This document shows positions 7,961-17,600 of a DNA stretch of 64,000 nucleotides, one piece after another. Source of the stretch: SHVO01 sp041906145 (lineage in GTDB: Bacteria > Pseudomonadota > Alphaproteobacteria > Rhodospirillales > Rhodospirillaceae). The notes under the pieces are model-generated. The model saw only the letters and a list, made by a program, of their open reading frames with translations. It was not told the DNA's origin and did no database searches. The stretch spans positions 1 to 64,000 of the forward strand of contig JAYRJU010000003.1 in NCBI GenBank assembly GCA_041906145.1, given 5' to 3'. How positions within the stretch are numbered: position 1 is the stretch's first letter; each line of letters starts with the position of its first letter. The position numbers and the translations under genes are program-made.

Positions 7961-9592
7961 ATGAGAGACGACGCAAAGGCTTTCGCGACGACGAAGACGT
8001 GCGGCGAGGTGCTGGTGGAGCTGTTGGAGCTCTATGGCATCGACACGGTGTTCGGCATCCCGGGTGTGCACACCGTCGAATTCTATCGCGGCCTCAAGAA
8101 TACCAAGCTGCGGCACATCACGCCGCGTCACGAGCAGGGCGCCGGTTTCATGGCCGACGGTTACGCCCGCGCGACCGGCAAACCGGCCGCCTGTTTCATC
8201 ATCACCGGACCAGGTCTGACCAATATCGCGACGCCGATGGGGCAAGCCTACGCGGATTCCGTTCCGATGCTGGTCATCTCCGCCGTTAACTACACGTTTG
8301 AACTCGGCAAGGGCGAGGGGCGCCTGCACGAGCTGCCTTCGCAGCAGAAACTGATGTCCGGGTTGACTGCCTTCAGTCACACGCTGCGCCGTCCGCACGA
8401 CCTTCCGGGCGTCCTCGCGGATGCGTTCGCGGTATTTCGCAGCAAGCGACCGCGGCCGGTTCATATCGAGATACCGTTGGATGTCATTACCGCCGAGGCA
8501 GGCCATATCTCGCGTAAGGCGCTGCGTACTCCGCCGCGTCCCAAAGCGAAGGCGGCAAAGATCAACGAAGCGGCGAAGCTGCTCAAACAGGCCAAGCGCC
8601 CGATGATGGTCCTCGGCGGCGGCGCGCAGGATGCTGGAGCTTCAGCACGCGAGGTCGCTGAGAAATTGGGCGCTGTCGTGCTCACCACCGTTAACGGGAA
8701 GGGAATTCTCCCGCTCGGCCATCCGCTTTCCATCGGCAGCACCATCAGCGTTCCGATGATTCTTGAAGAGATGGCGCGCGCGGATGTGGTCCTCGCGGTC
8801 GGCACGGAACTCGGCGAGACCGATACGTGGCTGTTCGAGGGCAAGCATCCGCGTTTCGACGGTAAAGTCATCCGTATCGACATCGAAGCCGATCAGCTCA
8901 GCATCAATGCCTCGCCTGATATCGCGATTCATAGTGATGCCAATACCGCGCTCACCTCGCTAGCCGCCGCGCTGGGTAGTCACACGCCGGATTCCGACGG
9001 CCCGGTGCGGGCTCAAGCTCTGCGCGAACTATTGCAAGCCAGTTTGACGCCGCCGCAGCGCGCCCATCAAACGGTCATGAACGCGGTGCAGGAGGCGCTG
9101 CCGGACGCGATGATCGTGGGAGACTCCACCCAGCCTATCTATAGCGCCAACTTGTTTTATGAAGCCGAGCGGCCGCGCACTTACTTTAATTCCACCACGG
9201 GCTACGGCACGCTTGGTTATGCGCTTCCCGCCGCCTTTGGCGCGAAACTTGCTCAGAAAGACCGCCCCTCTGTCGCCGTCATCGGCGACGGTGGCTTGCA
9301 ATTCACTATTCCTGAATTGGCGACCGGCGTTGAACTGGGCTTGCCCGTCGTTGTCCTGGTGTGGAACAACCAGGGCTACTTCGAGATCAAGAAATATATG
9401 GCTGAGCGCGGTATCCCGCAGATCGGCGTCGATATCTATACGCCGGACTTCCTCGCCATCGCCCGCGGCTTCGGCTGCAACGCGGTGCGTGCGGAGAGCC
9501 TTGAGCATCTCAAGGCGCAACTGAAAGCGGCGAACGGCGCGAAAGTCCCGACCTTGATCGAGATCGACGAGGCGGCTGCGCTGACCTGGTAG
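7961..9592 (+). CDS. aruI: ThDP-dependent 2-oxoacid decarboxylase, AruI-like (5-guanidino-2-oxopentanoate decarboxylase)
   Basis: A 543-residue enzyme of the acetolactate-synthase/benzoylformate-decarboxylase superfamily. The activating glutamate is in RHEQGAG (about residue 58). The ThDP/Mg signature GDGGLQF...NN lies in the last third. The N-terminal run VFGIPGVHTVEFYRGL and the segment GEGRLHELPSQ match my memory of Pseudomonas AruI. That enzyme decarboxylates 2-ketoarginine to 4-guanidinobutyraldehyde in the arginine transaminase pathway. The next gene is an aminoaldehyde dehydrogenase and the one after it gabT, which fits this route. However, neither arginine:pyruvate transaminase (AruH) nor guanidinobutyrase is present in the window, so the exact oxoacid is an inference. 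The ATG at 7961 has GGCGGGA upstream; a GTG directly precedes it. Confidence 0.8.
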   Translation: MRDDAKAFATTKTCGEVLVELLELYGIDTVFGIPGVHTVEFYRGLKNTKLRHITPRHEQGAGFMADGYARATGKPAACFIITGPGLTNIATPMGQAYADSVPMLVISAVNYTFELGKGEGRLHELPSQQKLMSGLTAFSHTLRRPHDLPGVLADAFAVFRSKRPRPVHIEIPLDVITAEAGHISRKALRTPPRPKAKAAKINEAAKLLKQAKRPMMVLGGGAQDAGASAREVAEKLGAVVLTTVNGKGILPLGHPLSIGSTISVPMILEEMARADVVLAVGTELGETDTWLFEGKHPRFDGKVIRIDIEADQLSINASPDIAIHSDANTALTSLAAALGSHTPDSDGPVRAQALRELLQASLTPPQRAHQTVMNAVQEALPDAMIVGDSTQPIYSANLFYEAERPRTYFNSTTGYGTLGYALPAAFGAKLAQKDRPSVAVIGDGGLQFTIPELATGVELGLPVVVLVWNNQGYFEIKKYMAERGIPQIGVDIYTPDFLAIARGFGCNAVRAESLEHLKAQLKAANGAKVPTLIEIDEAAALTW

Positions 9593-9615
9593 CGCTTCCT
9601 GAAGAGGCCCGATTG

Positions 9616-11076
9616 ATGACCGACAACGCTTTGCTCAAGCGCGACCGCAGTCTTTTTATCGGCGGCGCCTGGCACGCCGCCACCGGCGACGAACGCATTA
9701 CCGTGACCGACCCGTCCACCGGCGCGATCCTCGCTGAACTCGGAAGCGCGGCCGCTTCGGACGTTACAGCCGCCGTGAGCGCCGCCGTGGACGCATTTCC
9801 GGCGTGGTCACATCTTTCGGGCCGCGAGCGTGCGCGCTTCCTGCGCGACATCGCCGACAAGCTCATGGGGCGCCGTGAAGCCATCATAGACCTTCTGATG
9901 CGCAACAACGGCAAGCCGCGGCGAGAAGCCGAGATCGATGCGTCGGATGCGGTCGCGACTTTCGCCTACTACGGTGACCTCGCCGAAGCGCTCGACAAAC
10001 GCCAGGATACGAGCGTCGCACTTCCCGATCCCGCGCACGCGGGCAAGACGCGTTACGAGCCTCTCGGTCCCGTCGGGATGATCGTCCCGTGGAATTTCCC
10101 GATGGTGACGAGCGCCTGGAAAATTGCTCCCGCGCTTGCGGCCGGATGCACGGTCGTGATCAAAACGGCTTCCTTCACGCCTCTTGCCGAACTGATCTAT
10201 GGCGATATCGCCGCCGAGATCGGCTTGCCGGCCGGTGTGCTCAACATCATTACCGGCGGCGCCGCTTCCGGCGCTGCTTTGACCGCCGATAAGCGCCTGC
10301 GCAAGCTCTCGTTCACCGGCAGCAACGCGGTGGGGTCGAAAGTCATGAGCGCTGCGGCGCAGCATGTCGTACCGGTTTCGCTGGAGCTGGGCGGTAAGTC
10401 GCCGATCGTGGTGCTTGGCGATGCTCCGGTGGAAGACGCCGTGGACCTCATCATGGCCGGGATTTTCTTCAATGCGGGGCAGATGTGCTCGGCGACTTCA
10501 CGTCTGGTTATCGATCGGAAGATCGCCGACAAGGTGATGGCGCGCCTCGTGGAGAAGACCGAGGCGATGAAAGTGGGCTCCCCTTACGGCGACGGCGCGG
10601 ATATGGGGCCTATGACCACCGAGAACCAGTACCGGGCGGTGATCAGGACTTTCGAGCGCGCGAAGTCCGATGGCTTGAAATGTATTACAGGTGGACATGC
10701 CTTACCGCGCGAGGGTTTTTTCGTCGCCCCGACGATTTATGACGACGTGCCGATGGACAACCCGGTCTGGCGCGAGGAGATATTCGGACCCGTATTGGCC
10801 GTGCGCCGGTTCGATACCGAGCAAGAAGCCATCGCACTCGCTAACGATACCGAATTTGGTCTGGCCGCCACGGTCGTCGGCGGTGACGCTGCCAAGGCCG
10901 AGCGTATCGCGCGTGAGATCGAAGCCGGGCATATTTGGGTGAATACGCCGCAGGTGCCCTATGTCCAATCCGCCTGGGGCGGATTCAAGGCCAGCGGCAT
11001 TGGTCGCGAATTAGGGCCGTGGGGAATGGATGCCTTCCTCGGGGTCAAGCATATCACTGTTCCCGCAACGAAATAG
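9616..11076 (+). CDS. Aminoaldehyde/betaine-aldehyde-type dehydrogenase
   Basis: A 486-residue NAD-dependent aldehyde dehydrogenase. VPWNFPMV (about residue 155), FTGSNAVG, LELGGKSP (general base Glu) and the nucleophilic Cys in NAGQMCSATSR are present. The C-terminal motif SAWGGFKASGIGRELGPWG is typical of betaine-aldehyde and aminoaldehyde dehydrogenases (ALDH9/10 types). In context it would oxidise the aldehyde made by the AruI-like decarboxylase, for example 4-guanidinobutyraldehyde to 4-guanidinobutyrate (the role of KauB in Pseudomonas). It starts at ATG 9616, 23 bp after the decarboxylase, with GAAGAGG upstream. 4-aminobutyraldehyde or betaine aldehyde are alternative substrates. Confidence 0.85.
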   Translation: MTDNALLKRDRSLFIGGAWHAATGDERITVTDPSTGAILAELGSAAASDVTAAVSAAVDAFPAWSHLSGRERARFLRDIADKLMGRREAIIDLLMRNNGKPRREAEIDASDAVATFAYYGDLAEALDKRQDTSVALPDPAHAGKTRYEPLGPVGMIVPWNFPMVTSAWKIAPALAAGCTVVIKTASFTPLAELIYGDIAAEIGLPAGVLNIITGGAASGAALTADKRLRKLSFTGSNAVGSKVMSAAAQHVVPVSLELGGKSPIVVLGDAPVEDAVDLIMAGIFFNAGQMCSATSRLVIDRKIADKVMARLVEKTEAMKVGSPYGDGADMGPMTTENQYRAVIRTFERAKSDGLKCITGGHALPREGFFVAPTIYDDVPMDNPVWREEIFGPVLAVRRFDTEQEAIALANDTEFGLAATVVGGDAAKAERIAREIEAGHIWVNTPQVPYVQSAWGGFKASGIGRELGPWGMDAFLGVKHITVPATK

Positions 11077-11105
11077 AACGACGGCCGTAAGGCCAGGAGA
11101 ACCCT

Positions 11106-12392
11106 ATGACGAAATCGAATGCCGAACTGTTTGCGCGCCGCCAGGCCGCTGTTCCCAAGGGAGTCGGCAACGCCACCGCCGTGATCGCGGCGCGCGCCGA
11201 GAATTCCGAGATTTGGGATGTTGAAGGCAAACGCTACATCGACTTCGTCGGCGGCATAGGTTCGCTGAATACGGGGCACCGTCATCCCAAGGTGATGAAA
11301 GCCGTGCACGATCAGCTCGACAAGGTCACCCATTCGGCGTTCCAGGTGATGGCCTATGAGCCCTACATCGAACTCGCTGAACGGCTCAACGCAATCGCGC
11401 CCGTGGACGGCCCGGCGAAAACCATTTTCTTCGCCACAGGCGCCGAAGCGACGGAAAACGCGGTCAAGATCGCGCGCGTCGCGACGGGCCGTCCGGCCGT
11501 CATCGCGTTCGCCGGCGGTTTCCATGGCCGTACGCTTCTGGCCTCGGCGATGACCGGCAAAGTCGCCCCCTATAAGAAGCATTTCGGCCCGATGCCCGGC
11601 GAGGTCTATCACGTGCCGTTTCCCGTCGAATCGCGCGGCATCTCCGTGCAAACATCGTTGGACGCTATCGATCGCCTGTTTTATGCCGACCTCGAGCCCG
11701 AGCGCGTCGCCGCGATCATTATCGAGCCAGTGCAGGGCGAGGGCGGGTTCAATCCGGCCCCGAAGGAGTTGATGGTGGCGCTGCGCAAACTCTGCGACCA
11801 GCACGGCATCATGCTCATCGCTGACGAGGTGCAATCTGGCTTCGCGCGCACCGGCAAAATGTTCGGTATTGAGCATTCCGGCGTGAAGCCCGACATGATC
11901 ACGGTGGCTAAGTCGATCTCGGGCGGTTTCCCGCTGTCGGGCGTCATCGGCCGCGCGGCCGTGATGGACGCTTCACCACCGGGTGGGCTGGGCGGCACCT
12001 TCGGGGGCCCGCCGATCGCGTGCGCGGCGGGGATCGCTGTGCTCGACGTCATCAAAGAAGAGAAGTTGCTCGAGCGCGCCAATGAGATCGGCAAACGTAT
12101 CCGCGCGAAACTGGAAGCCTTCGAAAAGCGCAACGATCTTTACCCGATTGCCGCCATTCGCGGCCCGGGCGCCATGATCGGCTTTGATATCGTCAAGGCG
12201 CGCGGCGGTAACGAGCCTGACGGCGACGGCACCAAGAAGATCGTGGCAAAGGCCCTCGAAGCAGGGCTGCTCCTGCTCACATGCGGCACCTACGGCAACA
12301 CCATCCGGATCCTGGTGCCCCTGACAGCCTCGGACGCGCTTGTCGATGAGGGGATGGGGCTTATGGAAAATGCGTTGGCCTATCCGGGCTAG
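11106..12392 (+). CDS. gabT: 4-aminobutyrate aminotransferase (class III, PLP)
   Basis: A 428-residue class III aminotransferase converting GABA plus 2-oxoglutarate to succinate semialdehyde plus glutamate. The PLP-binding Asp is in ADEVQSGFARTG (D240) and the Schiff-base Lys in VAKSISGG (K269). The phosphate-binding Thr from the neighbouring subunit is in GGTF (T298). The phrase after this Thr reads GGPPIACAAG, where the family normally has a small or Asn residue followed by a single Pro; the extra Pro is unusual. It follows the dehydrogenase by 29 bp, has a good AGGAGA site, and is closed by a terminator. Its product is the substrate of GabD encoded at 2705-4162. Confidence 0.9.
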   Translation: MTKSNAELFARRQAAVPKGVGNATAVIAARAENSEIWDVEGKRYIDFVGGIGSLNTGHRHPKVMKAVHDQLDKVTHSAFQVMAYEPYIELAERLNAIAPVDGPAKTIFFATGAEATENAVKIARVATGRPAVIAFAGGFHGRTLLASAMTGKVAPYKKHFGPMPGEVYHVPFPVESRGISVQTSLDAIDRLFYADLEPERVAAIIIEPVQGEGGFNPAPKELMVALRKLCDQHGIMLIADEVQSGFARTGKMFGIEHSGVKPDMITVAKSISGGFPLSGVIGRAAVMDASPPGGLGGTFGGPPIACAAGIAVLDVIKEEKLLERANEIGKRIRAKLEAFEKRNDLYPIAAIRGPGAMIGFDIVKARGGNEPDGDGTKKIVAKALEAGLLLLTCGTYGNTIRILVPLTASDALVDEGMGLMENALAYPG

Positions 12393-12426
12393 ATTCCGGG
12401 GCCCAGTTCTGGCGAGACTATTGGGG

Positions 12427-12466
12427 CGGCGCGCAATCACGGTATAGTTGCGCGCCGTCTTGTTTT
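12427..12466 (+). terminator. Rho-independent terminator after gabT
   Basis: A perfect 10-bp stem, CGGCGCGCAA / TTGCGCGCCG (12427-12436 / 12448-12457), has an 11-base loop. It is followed by TCTTGTTTT, which overlaps the start of the next reading frame. Confidence 0.8.
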
Positions 12467-12482
12467 GCAGAACCGGGGTCTC

Positions 12483-13667
12483 GTGGCGACACTTTCAAAC
12501 CGTTTCCCGTCGAAGGCGCGTCTAGCGCTTGCGGGGCTGCTTTTGATCGCGCATTTCGGCGTGATTGTCGCGGCGCTTTCGAGTGACTGGAAGCCAACGT
12601 TCGCCCACCTGACTGTCCCGGCAATGCCGCAACCGTTTGGTGATTTTAGGGTCGTGACGGCCGCGCCTCTTAGCGCGGACCAAGGATTGGATCCGCTGGT
12701 CGCCAACCCGAATGATCCAGGTAACCGCAGGCTAAACTATCCACGGATTTGGGTGTCGATTGGGCGCTTCTTTCCAGGCGAGAATGGACCCATTGCGGCA
12801 GGCTTGCTTTCGGCCGCCCTTTTTTCCGGCCTCGTTGCCTGGTTGATCGCAACCCAGAAGACCACATCGGCGTCTATCGGACTCGCGCTTGTCGCGCTTT
12901 CCCCCGCTACGTGGCTCGCGCTGGAACGCGGGAATACTGACCTAATCATTTTCGGCCTCGTCGCCTTGAGCATACTGGTGCCGTGGCGGCACCGGACCGT
13001 ACTTCTGGGCCTTGCAGCGATCCTCAAGATTTATCCGCTCGCCGCGACCGTGATGCGGGTCATCCGCGAACGGACTCTCGCAAGCTTTGGAATCTTGATG
13101 GCAGTGATCGTCTATATGATCGCGATTTATCGTGATCTCATGCAGATTTCCGAGACCACGGAAGTCGCAGGGTTCCTGTCGTTCGGCATCAAGTCGGTGA
13201 CGCTCCTATTCGCCGACAGCACTTATCCCTTTACGGCAGGCGTGAATTACGCGCTCTTCGCGGCCGGAACTGTCGTTGCTTTGATCCTGGGCGTGAAATT
13301 TCCTCACCGTGACAAGCTCTCCACCTACGAAGAAGAATCCACGTTACTTGTGGGGACGATGCTTTTGTTTTGCTTTGTAACAGCGAGCAATTGGGACTAC
13401 CGGCTGATCTTTACCCTATTATTGGTCCCGTATTTCCTGCGGCCCACGGCGGGCGGCGAACGTGTGATCGGATGGTTCGCAGTGGCGATGATCCTTCTCG
13501 CCAGTAACTACACACCCTTGATGAGTCTTGAGGACCCAGGCGTCCTGCTCAACACCGCAGCGAAGTATCTGCTCTATTGCATTCTGGTTTTCTCCGTCAC
13601 TAGAGTCGTCATTCAGACGGACGACGTGCAGTTCATGATCGAGAACTGGCGCGCGACGGCCAAATAA
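12483..13667 (+). CDS. Polytopic membrane protein, GT87 (DUF2029)-like
   Basis: A roughly 394-residue integral membrane protein with about nine or ten hydrophobic segments. LERGNTDLIIF (about residue 155) followed by a transmembrane segment and LKIYPLA matches the [ERG]N-[TV]-[DN] and K-x-[YF]-P signatures of GT-C glycosyltransferases of family GT87. These use polyprenyl-phosphate sugars on the outer face of the membrane. Acceptor and sugar are unknown. The start is ambiguous: GTG at 12483 (preceded by GGGG) or an in-frame TTG at 12465, which would lie inside the gabT terminator tail. It is followed after 28 bp by a periplasmic thiol oxidoreductase gene. Confidence 0.65.
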   Translation: MATLSNRFPSKARLALAGLLLIAHFGVIVAALSSDWKPTFAHLTVPAMPQPFGDFRVVTAAPLSADQGLDPLVANPNDPGNRRLNYPRIWVSIGRFFPGENGPIAAGLLSAALFSGLVAWLIATQKTTSASIGLALVALSPATWLALERGNTDLIIFGLVALSILVPWRHRTVLLGLAAILKIYPLAATVMRVIRERTLASFGILMAVIVYMIAIYRDLMQISETTEVAGFLSFGIKSVTLLFADSTYPFTAGVNYALFAAGTVVALILGVKFPHRDKLSTYEEESTLLVGTMLLFCFVTASNWDYRLIFTLLLVPYFLRPTAGGERVIGWFAVAMILLASNYTPLMSLEDPGVLLNTAAKYLLYCILVFSVTRVVIQTDDVQFMIENWRATAK

Positions 13668-13695
13668 AGGCCAAAGGAAAAAGGGAGCTTTAGCG

Positions 13696-14388
13696 ATGAT
13701 CTCAAGAACACGACGTAGCGTCATCGCGGCCGCCGCGCTCGCACCGGCGGCGGTTCTTTCCTTGTCCTCATCCGTGCTTGCGCAGGCTGCGGCGGACAAC
13801 GGCGATATCGTTAAAGCCGAACTCGAGAAGGCTGCGGCACAAGCGGCGGCGGCGCGTGCGAGTAGCCTGCTGCGCGATCCCGGCTCGCCGGTGCTGGGCA
13901 ATCCGCAAGGCGATGTCACGTTGGTCAAATTCACAGACTACCAGTGCAGCTACTGCAAAGCCGCGGATCCGCGTATCGAAAAACTGATCGCAGACGATCC
14001 GAAAGTGCGGGTCGTGGTGAAGGAATTCCCGATCCTTGGACCGGTCTCGGTTGTCGCGGCCAAGGCGGCCCTCGCCGCGCAGAAGCAGGGCAAGTATGCG
14101 GCCTACCACCAGGCGATGATGGGGTATCGTGGAAAGCTTACCGAAGCCGAAATCTTCGCAATGGCGGGGAAGGTGGGGCTGAACGTCGAGAAACTGAAGG
14201 TGGACATGGAATCGCCGGAGGTCACGGGGCAGATCATCGCGACCTTCGACCTCGCCCGTGCCCTGAAAATCTCCCTGACCCCCGGGTATATCGTGAATGC
14301 CACGGTGCTTTCGGGGGTGTCGGCCAAGACGTCGTCGTCGGCGATTAATTTCCCGCAGGAGATCGCGGCCGCCCGCTCCAAATCCTAG
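13696..14388 (+). CDS. Periplasmic DsbA-family thiol:disulfide oxidoreductase
   Basis: A 230-residue exported thioredoxin-fold protein. The N-terminus has twin arginines (RTRRS) and a hydrophobic stretch ending VLAQ, so it is a Sec or Tat signal. After an Ala/Glu-rich helical linker the fold begins at GNPQGDVTLVKFTDYQCSYC, giving a CSYC active site near residue 92. The cis-Pro loop is SLTPGYIV, about 95 residues later. This is the Com1/DsbA-type (thioredoxin_4) arrangement, with an inserted helical domain in between. It would oxidise or isomerise cysteines of exported proteins. The start at ATG 13696 has AAGGGAG upstream. Confidence 0.85.
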   Translation: MISRTRRSVIAAAALAPAAVLSLSSSVLAQAAADNGDIVKAELEKAAAQAAAARASSLLRDPGSPVLGNPQGDVTLVKFTDYQCSYCKAADPRIEKLIADDPKVRVVVKEFPILGPVSVVAAKAALAAQKQGKYAAYHQAMMGYRGKLTEAEIFAMAGKVGLNVEKLKVDMESPEVTGQIIATFDLARALKISLTPGYIVNATVLSGVSAKTSSSAINFPQEIAAARSKS

Positions 14389-14495
14389 GCGCGCCGTAGC
14401 GGCGGCGTTTGTAACAGCGGCCCTCGATTTCGGCCCAATTTATTGGGTTTGAACGGGGGCTATGCGCCGATTTCCGTGACTCCAATGGCCCTGGC

Positions 14496-14520
14496 TTAAC
14501 CGCCCGTTAACCAAAATTAA
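14496..14520 (+). promoter_or_regulatory. CtrA-type binding motif array
   Basis: TTAA-CCGCCCG-TTAA (14496-14510) is an exact TTAA-N7-TTAA match to the alphaproteobacterial cell-cycle regulator CtrA. A third TTAA at 14517-14520 follows after six bases. It lies about 80-105 bp before the giant repeat-protein gene, in a promoter position. Confidence 0.55.
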
Positions 14521-14600
14521 CTACACCTGGGATTGCAGGCGCAGGTTGCGCGCCGCTGCGCCGATTCAGCGCTGCGGGTAGTTTTTAGGGGTATCGTCCG

Positions 14601-17600
14601 GTGCTGTCGTCGGCGTCCATGTCCCTGGCACAGATTGCCGGGCTCGGCTTGAGTGACGTGCGCACGCTGGCGCCGTCGCAGATCGCCGCGCTGTCGCCGG
14701 AGCAGGTCGGCGCATTCTCCGTTAGTCAGGTCGCCGAGTTCAACGAAGCGCAGATCGCCGCGCTTTCGAAGAAGCAGCTGGCGGCCCTTAGCCCCGAAAA
14801 ACTTGCGGCCCTTGGTGCGAACCGGGTCAGTTTCACATCCGATCTGGTCCAGGTGCTTTTCCGCGCCCAGGTCGAAGCCGCTGATGTAAGCCCGATCGCC
14901 GACATGTCGACGCAGCAGATCCGCGGACTTTCCCGGGACGAGATCGCTGCGCTGTCGCCTGAGCAGATCGCGGTTCTTGCGCCAACGCAGATCGCAGCCT
15001 TCTCGGCGACCCAGATTCAAGCTTTCCGCACGAGCCAGATTGCGCTCCTGAACGCCGCGCAAATCCAGGCCCTGACCCCGGCGCAGGTGACGGCCCTCAC
15101 AGGCGTGCAGGTAAAAGCGATGACCGCGGGCCAAATCGAAGCGCTGGACCCGACGCAGGTCGCCGCGTTGGCGGGCGATATCAATGCGTTCTCCGTGACG
15201 CAGATACAAGCGCTTCACGACGAGCAAATTCCGGCGCTAACCGTTACGCAGATCCGCATGTTGCCGGGCAGCTTCCTTGGCGCGCTGGAGGCGGATCAAG
15301 TCGAAGCCTTGAGCACGGCGCAGCTATCCGCGATGACGCCGGTTCAGATCAAGGGCCTTTCGACCACCGCTTTGAACGCCTTTTCGACCACGCAGTTCGC
15401 TGCGCTCAACCCCAGCTTGATCGGGGGGCTTCTGCCAGCGCAAATCATGGGCTTGTCAGTGGAAAAGGTCGCATCGCTGACGCCGGCACAGATTCAAGGG
15501 CTGACACTCCCGCATATCGCCGCACTCACGCTCGCGCAGATCGACGTTCTCAGCGAAGCGCAAATGGCGAGTTTCACTGCCGGCCAGATGAAGGGCTTCG
15601 CGGTTACGGACGTCGCTGAACTCAGCATCACGCAAGTCGCGGCGCTGAGCACGACGCAGATCGCGGCGCTGATTCCGGCGCAAATCAAAGCCTTAAGTAT
15701 TCAGCAGTTCGCGGGACTTTCTTCGGCGCAACTCGGAGCGTTAACACCCGTCCAGATTTCCGCGCTGACAACGGCCCAGGTCTCCAGTTTGACGCCCGGT
15801 CAATTGAGTACCTTGTCACTTGCTCAGCTCCGTGGCCTCACGGTACAGCAGATCGCGCTCCTTAGCCCAAGCCAGATGGCCGCTTTGACGCCCCAGCGCT
15901 TCGCGATGCTGACGCCGGGTCAGGTCAAGGGGCTCACCATCACGCAGGTCGCGGACCTCGGCGTTGAGCACATCGCCGCGCTTACGCCCGCACAAGTCGG
16001 CGCGCTGACCGGCCCCCAGTTCAAAGCGCTGAGCACCACGCAATTGGGTGTGCTGGATGGGCCGCAAGTCCGCGCGCTCACGTCCGTACAGCTTGGGCAA
16101 ATGACGACCGAGCAGGTGCAAGCGCTGTCCGCCGATCAGCTCGCCGCGGTCGGGACTCTCGTGCGCGGCCTTTCCGTCGCAGCTATCGGTTCCTTGAGCA
16201 CGACGCAACTGGACGGGTTTACGGTGGACCAGATTCGTAACCTGACAGCAGTACAGATCAAGGGTTTGACGGCCGGACAACTTGCTTCGCTTGACGACAC
16301 GCAACTTGGCGCCTTTACCGCCCTCCAAATGGGTGGTTTTAATGAAACGCAGTTGGCGCAATTCCTGACCGGGGATGTGGCGGCGCTGACTTCAACCCAG
16401 ATCAAAGGCCTGGGGCCGCTGCAACTCGCCGCGCTGGGCGCGCAGCAGATCGATGCGCTTGGCACGACGCAGATTGCCGCACTCTCGGCGCAGCAGATCG
16501 CGAGCCTTGGCACGGGGGCGGTCACAAGTCTTGACCGCACGCAGATGGCGGCCTTGTCGCCAACCCAGGTCATTGCCCTAACGGCGACTCAGGTCAAGGC
16601 GCTGACCGAAACGCAGATCGGGGATCTGATGTCCGGACAGCTCGGCGCGTTGTCGATGGTGCAGTTGTCCTACTTCGACGCCGGGAAGATCGCAGCGCTC
16701 GAGCCTGCGCAAATCGCGAGCCTCACAGCGGCGCAGTTCCGCGGTTTCACGTCCGCACAGCTTGGTGCGATCAGTGTCGGTCAGATTCAGGCGCTGGGCA
16801 CGAGCCATATCGCCGCGCTGAGCGGAAACGCGCTGGCGGGACTCAAGCAAACACAGATCGACGCGTTGACGATCTCTCAGCTTCAGGCGTTGAACGGTCC
16901 GGGCGTGGGCGGATTGACATCAACACAACTCGGATACTTGTCGACCGAGCAAATTGCGGCGCTCACGACGACGCAAGTGCGCGCCCTGAAGCAAACGAGC
17001 CTTGCCGCGCTCACGTCCGATCAAATCGGCGCTTTGACTTCTGAACAGTTCGCCGCGCTGGCGCCGGGCAGCATTTCGGCGCTGACGCCCGCTCAGGTCG
17101 CCGCTTTGGCATCCGACCATGCTGACGTCATGACGCCGGGCCAGCTTTCCGGCCTGACGACGTCTCAAATCTCTGGTCTCCCGCCGAGCGTCATCGCCGC
17201 GCTGACAGCCACACAACTGACGGGATTCACCGCGACGACCCTCGCTGCGTTGACGGCGACCCAGATCGGCGTACTCACATCGACACAGATCGGCTCGCTT
17301 TCGACCAGCCAAGTCGCGGCTTTGACTGCGGGCACGATCGGGGATTTGACGCCCACGCAACTGACGGCCCTTGCTTCCACGCAATGGAATGCGCTGACGC
17401 CGTCGGCCGTTGGCGGGTTGTCGGCGACACAGATCGCAGGGTTGCCGCCGAGCGAGATCGCCGATATTCAAAAGATCTCGGGATTCGCCTCCACGCAGAT
17501 TCGCGCGCTTACCCCCGAGCAAGTGGCGGCCTTGACCACGACGCAGGTCAAGACTTTAAGCGCGGGGTCTATCGAAGCTTTGACGGCCGACCAGTTGGGT

